A stretch of 24,279 bases of DNA. It comes from Opitutia bacterium. Lineage in GTDB: Bacteria; Verrucomicrobiota; Verrucomicrobiae; Opitutales; Opitutaceae. Positions 24,191 to 24,279 of the stretch are shown here, piece after piece. The translations under genes and the position numbers were made by a program. The number at the start of each line of letters is the position of its first letter. The first letter of the stretch is position 1. The stretch spans positions 1 to 24,279 of the forward strand of contig CANEVO010000062.1 in NCBI GenBank assembly GCA_947442255.1, in the 5' to 3' direction. Below the pieces are notes generated by a model, which saw only the letters and a program-made list of their open reading frames with translations, made no database searches and had not been told where the DNA came from.

Positions 24191-24279
24191 TATCGGTTGT
24201 CGTAAAAGCTGTCCCGACGGAGGAGGCCGGAGGCCGACCGGAGTCGAGGCAGCAGGAAGTTGGGCGTAGTTCACGGGGC
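24191..24279. other. Unassigned right edge of window
   Basis: The last 89 nt hold an AT-rich patch and GC words such as GGAGGCCGGAGGCCGACCGG. Nearby at 24135-24148 is CTCAACTTTTTGAG. I cannot assign it. It may belong to a neighbouring gene end or an insertion sequence end. Confidence 0.25.

Overview
The window is GC-rich (roughly 65%) bacterial chromosome. It looks like a Verrucomicrobium, most likely Opitutaceae. The grounds are a DUF1552 tail, a very large 'PVC-type' haem protein (propeller + HEAT-like + CxxCH), an exported sulfatase, a PQQ dehydrogenase with an N-terminal cytochrome, perfect hairpins at gene ends, degenerate interspersed repeats, and no visible Shine-Dalgarno motif in front of the starts examined. 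The family assignment comes from gene content, not a phylogeny.

Layout. 1-213: tail of a DUF1552 gene. 214-631: non-coding, with a 150-bp inverted-repeat element. 632-2059 (-): sulfatase. 2270-3229 (+): aldo/keto reductase. 3230-3411: repeats, including a single CRISPR-like repeat unit. 3412-5352 (+): cytochrome c-PQQ dehydrogenase with a lanthanide-type DYD motif. 5497-6230 (-): Phd/VapC-type toxin-antitoxin pair whose promoter contains a perfect inverted repeat. 6304-8084 (-): alr and tsaB, overlapping by 4 nt. 8237-11566 (+): the tig-clpP-clpX proteostasis cluster. 11872-12945 (-): M42 aminopeptidase. 13152-13877 (+): hisA. 13984-15408 (-): flavin disulfide oxidoreductase. 15447-15536 (-): possible remnant of a PIN toxin. 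15611-17541 (-): tag and an MFS transporter, overlapping by 4 nt. 17659-20403 (-): PVC-type haem protein. 20591-24025 (-): a 1,144-residue protein that I assign to PPi-type phosphoenolpyruvate carboxykinase, preceded by a near-consensus sigma-54 promoter.

Most genes are housekeeping: protein folding and turnover, cell-wall D-alanine, tRNA t6A, histidine, DNA repair, central carbon. They are mixed with periplasmic polysaccharide and alcohol oxidation genes typical of the phylum. The less ordinary content lies between and at the edges of genes: REP/REPIN-like palindromes, gene-end hairpins without U-tracts, an 18-nt repeat in three places, a lone CRISPR-like repeat, the TA operator and the sigma-54 promoter. 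I found no complete insertion sequence, rRNA, tRNA or CRISPR array, and no convincing multi-gene novel defence system.
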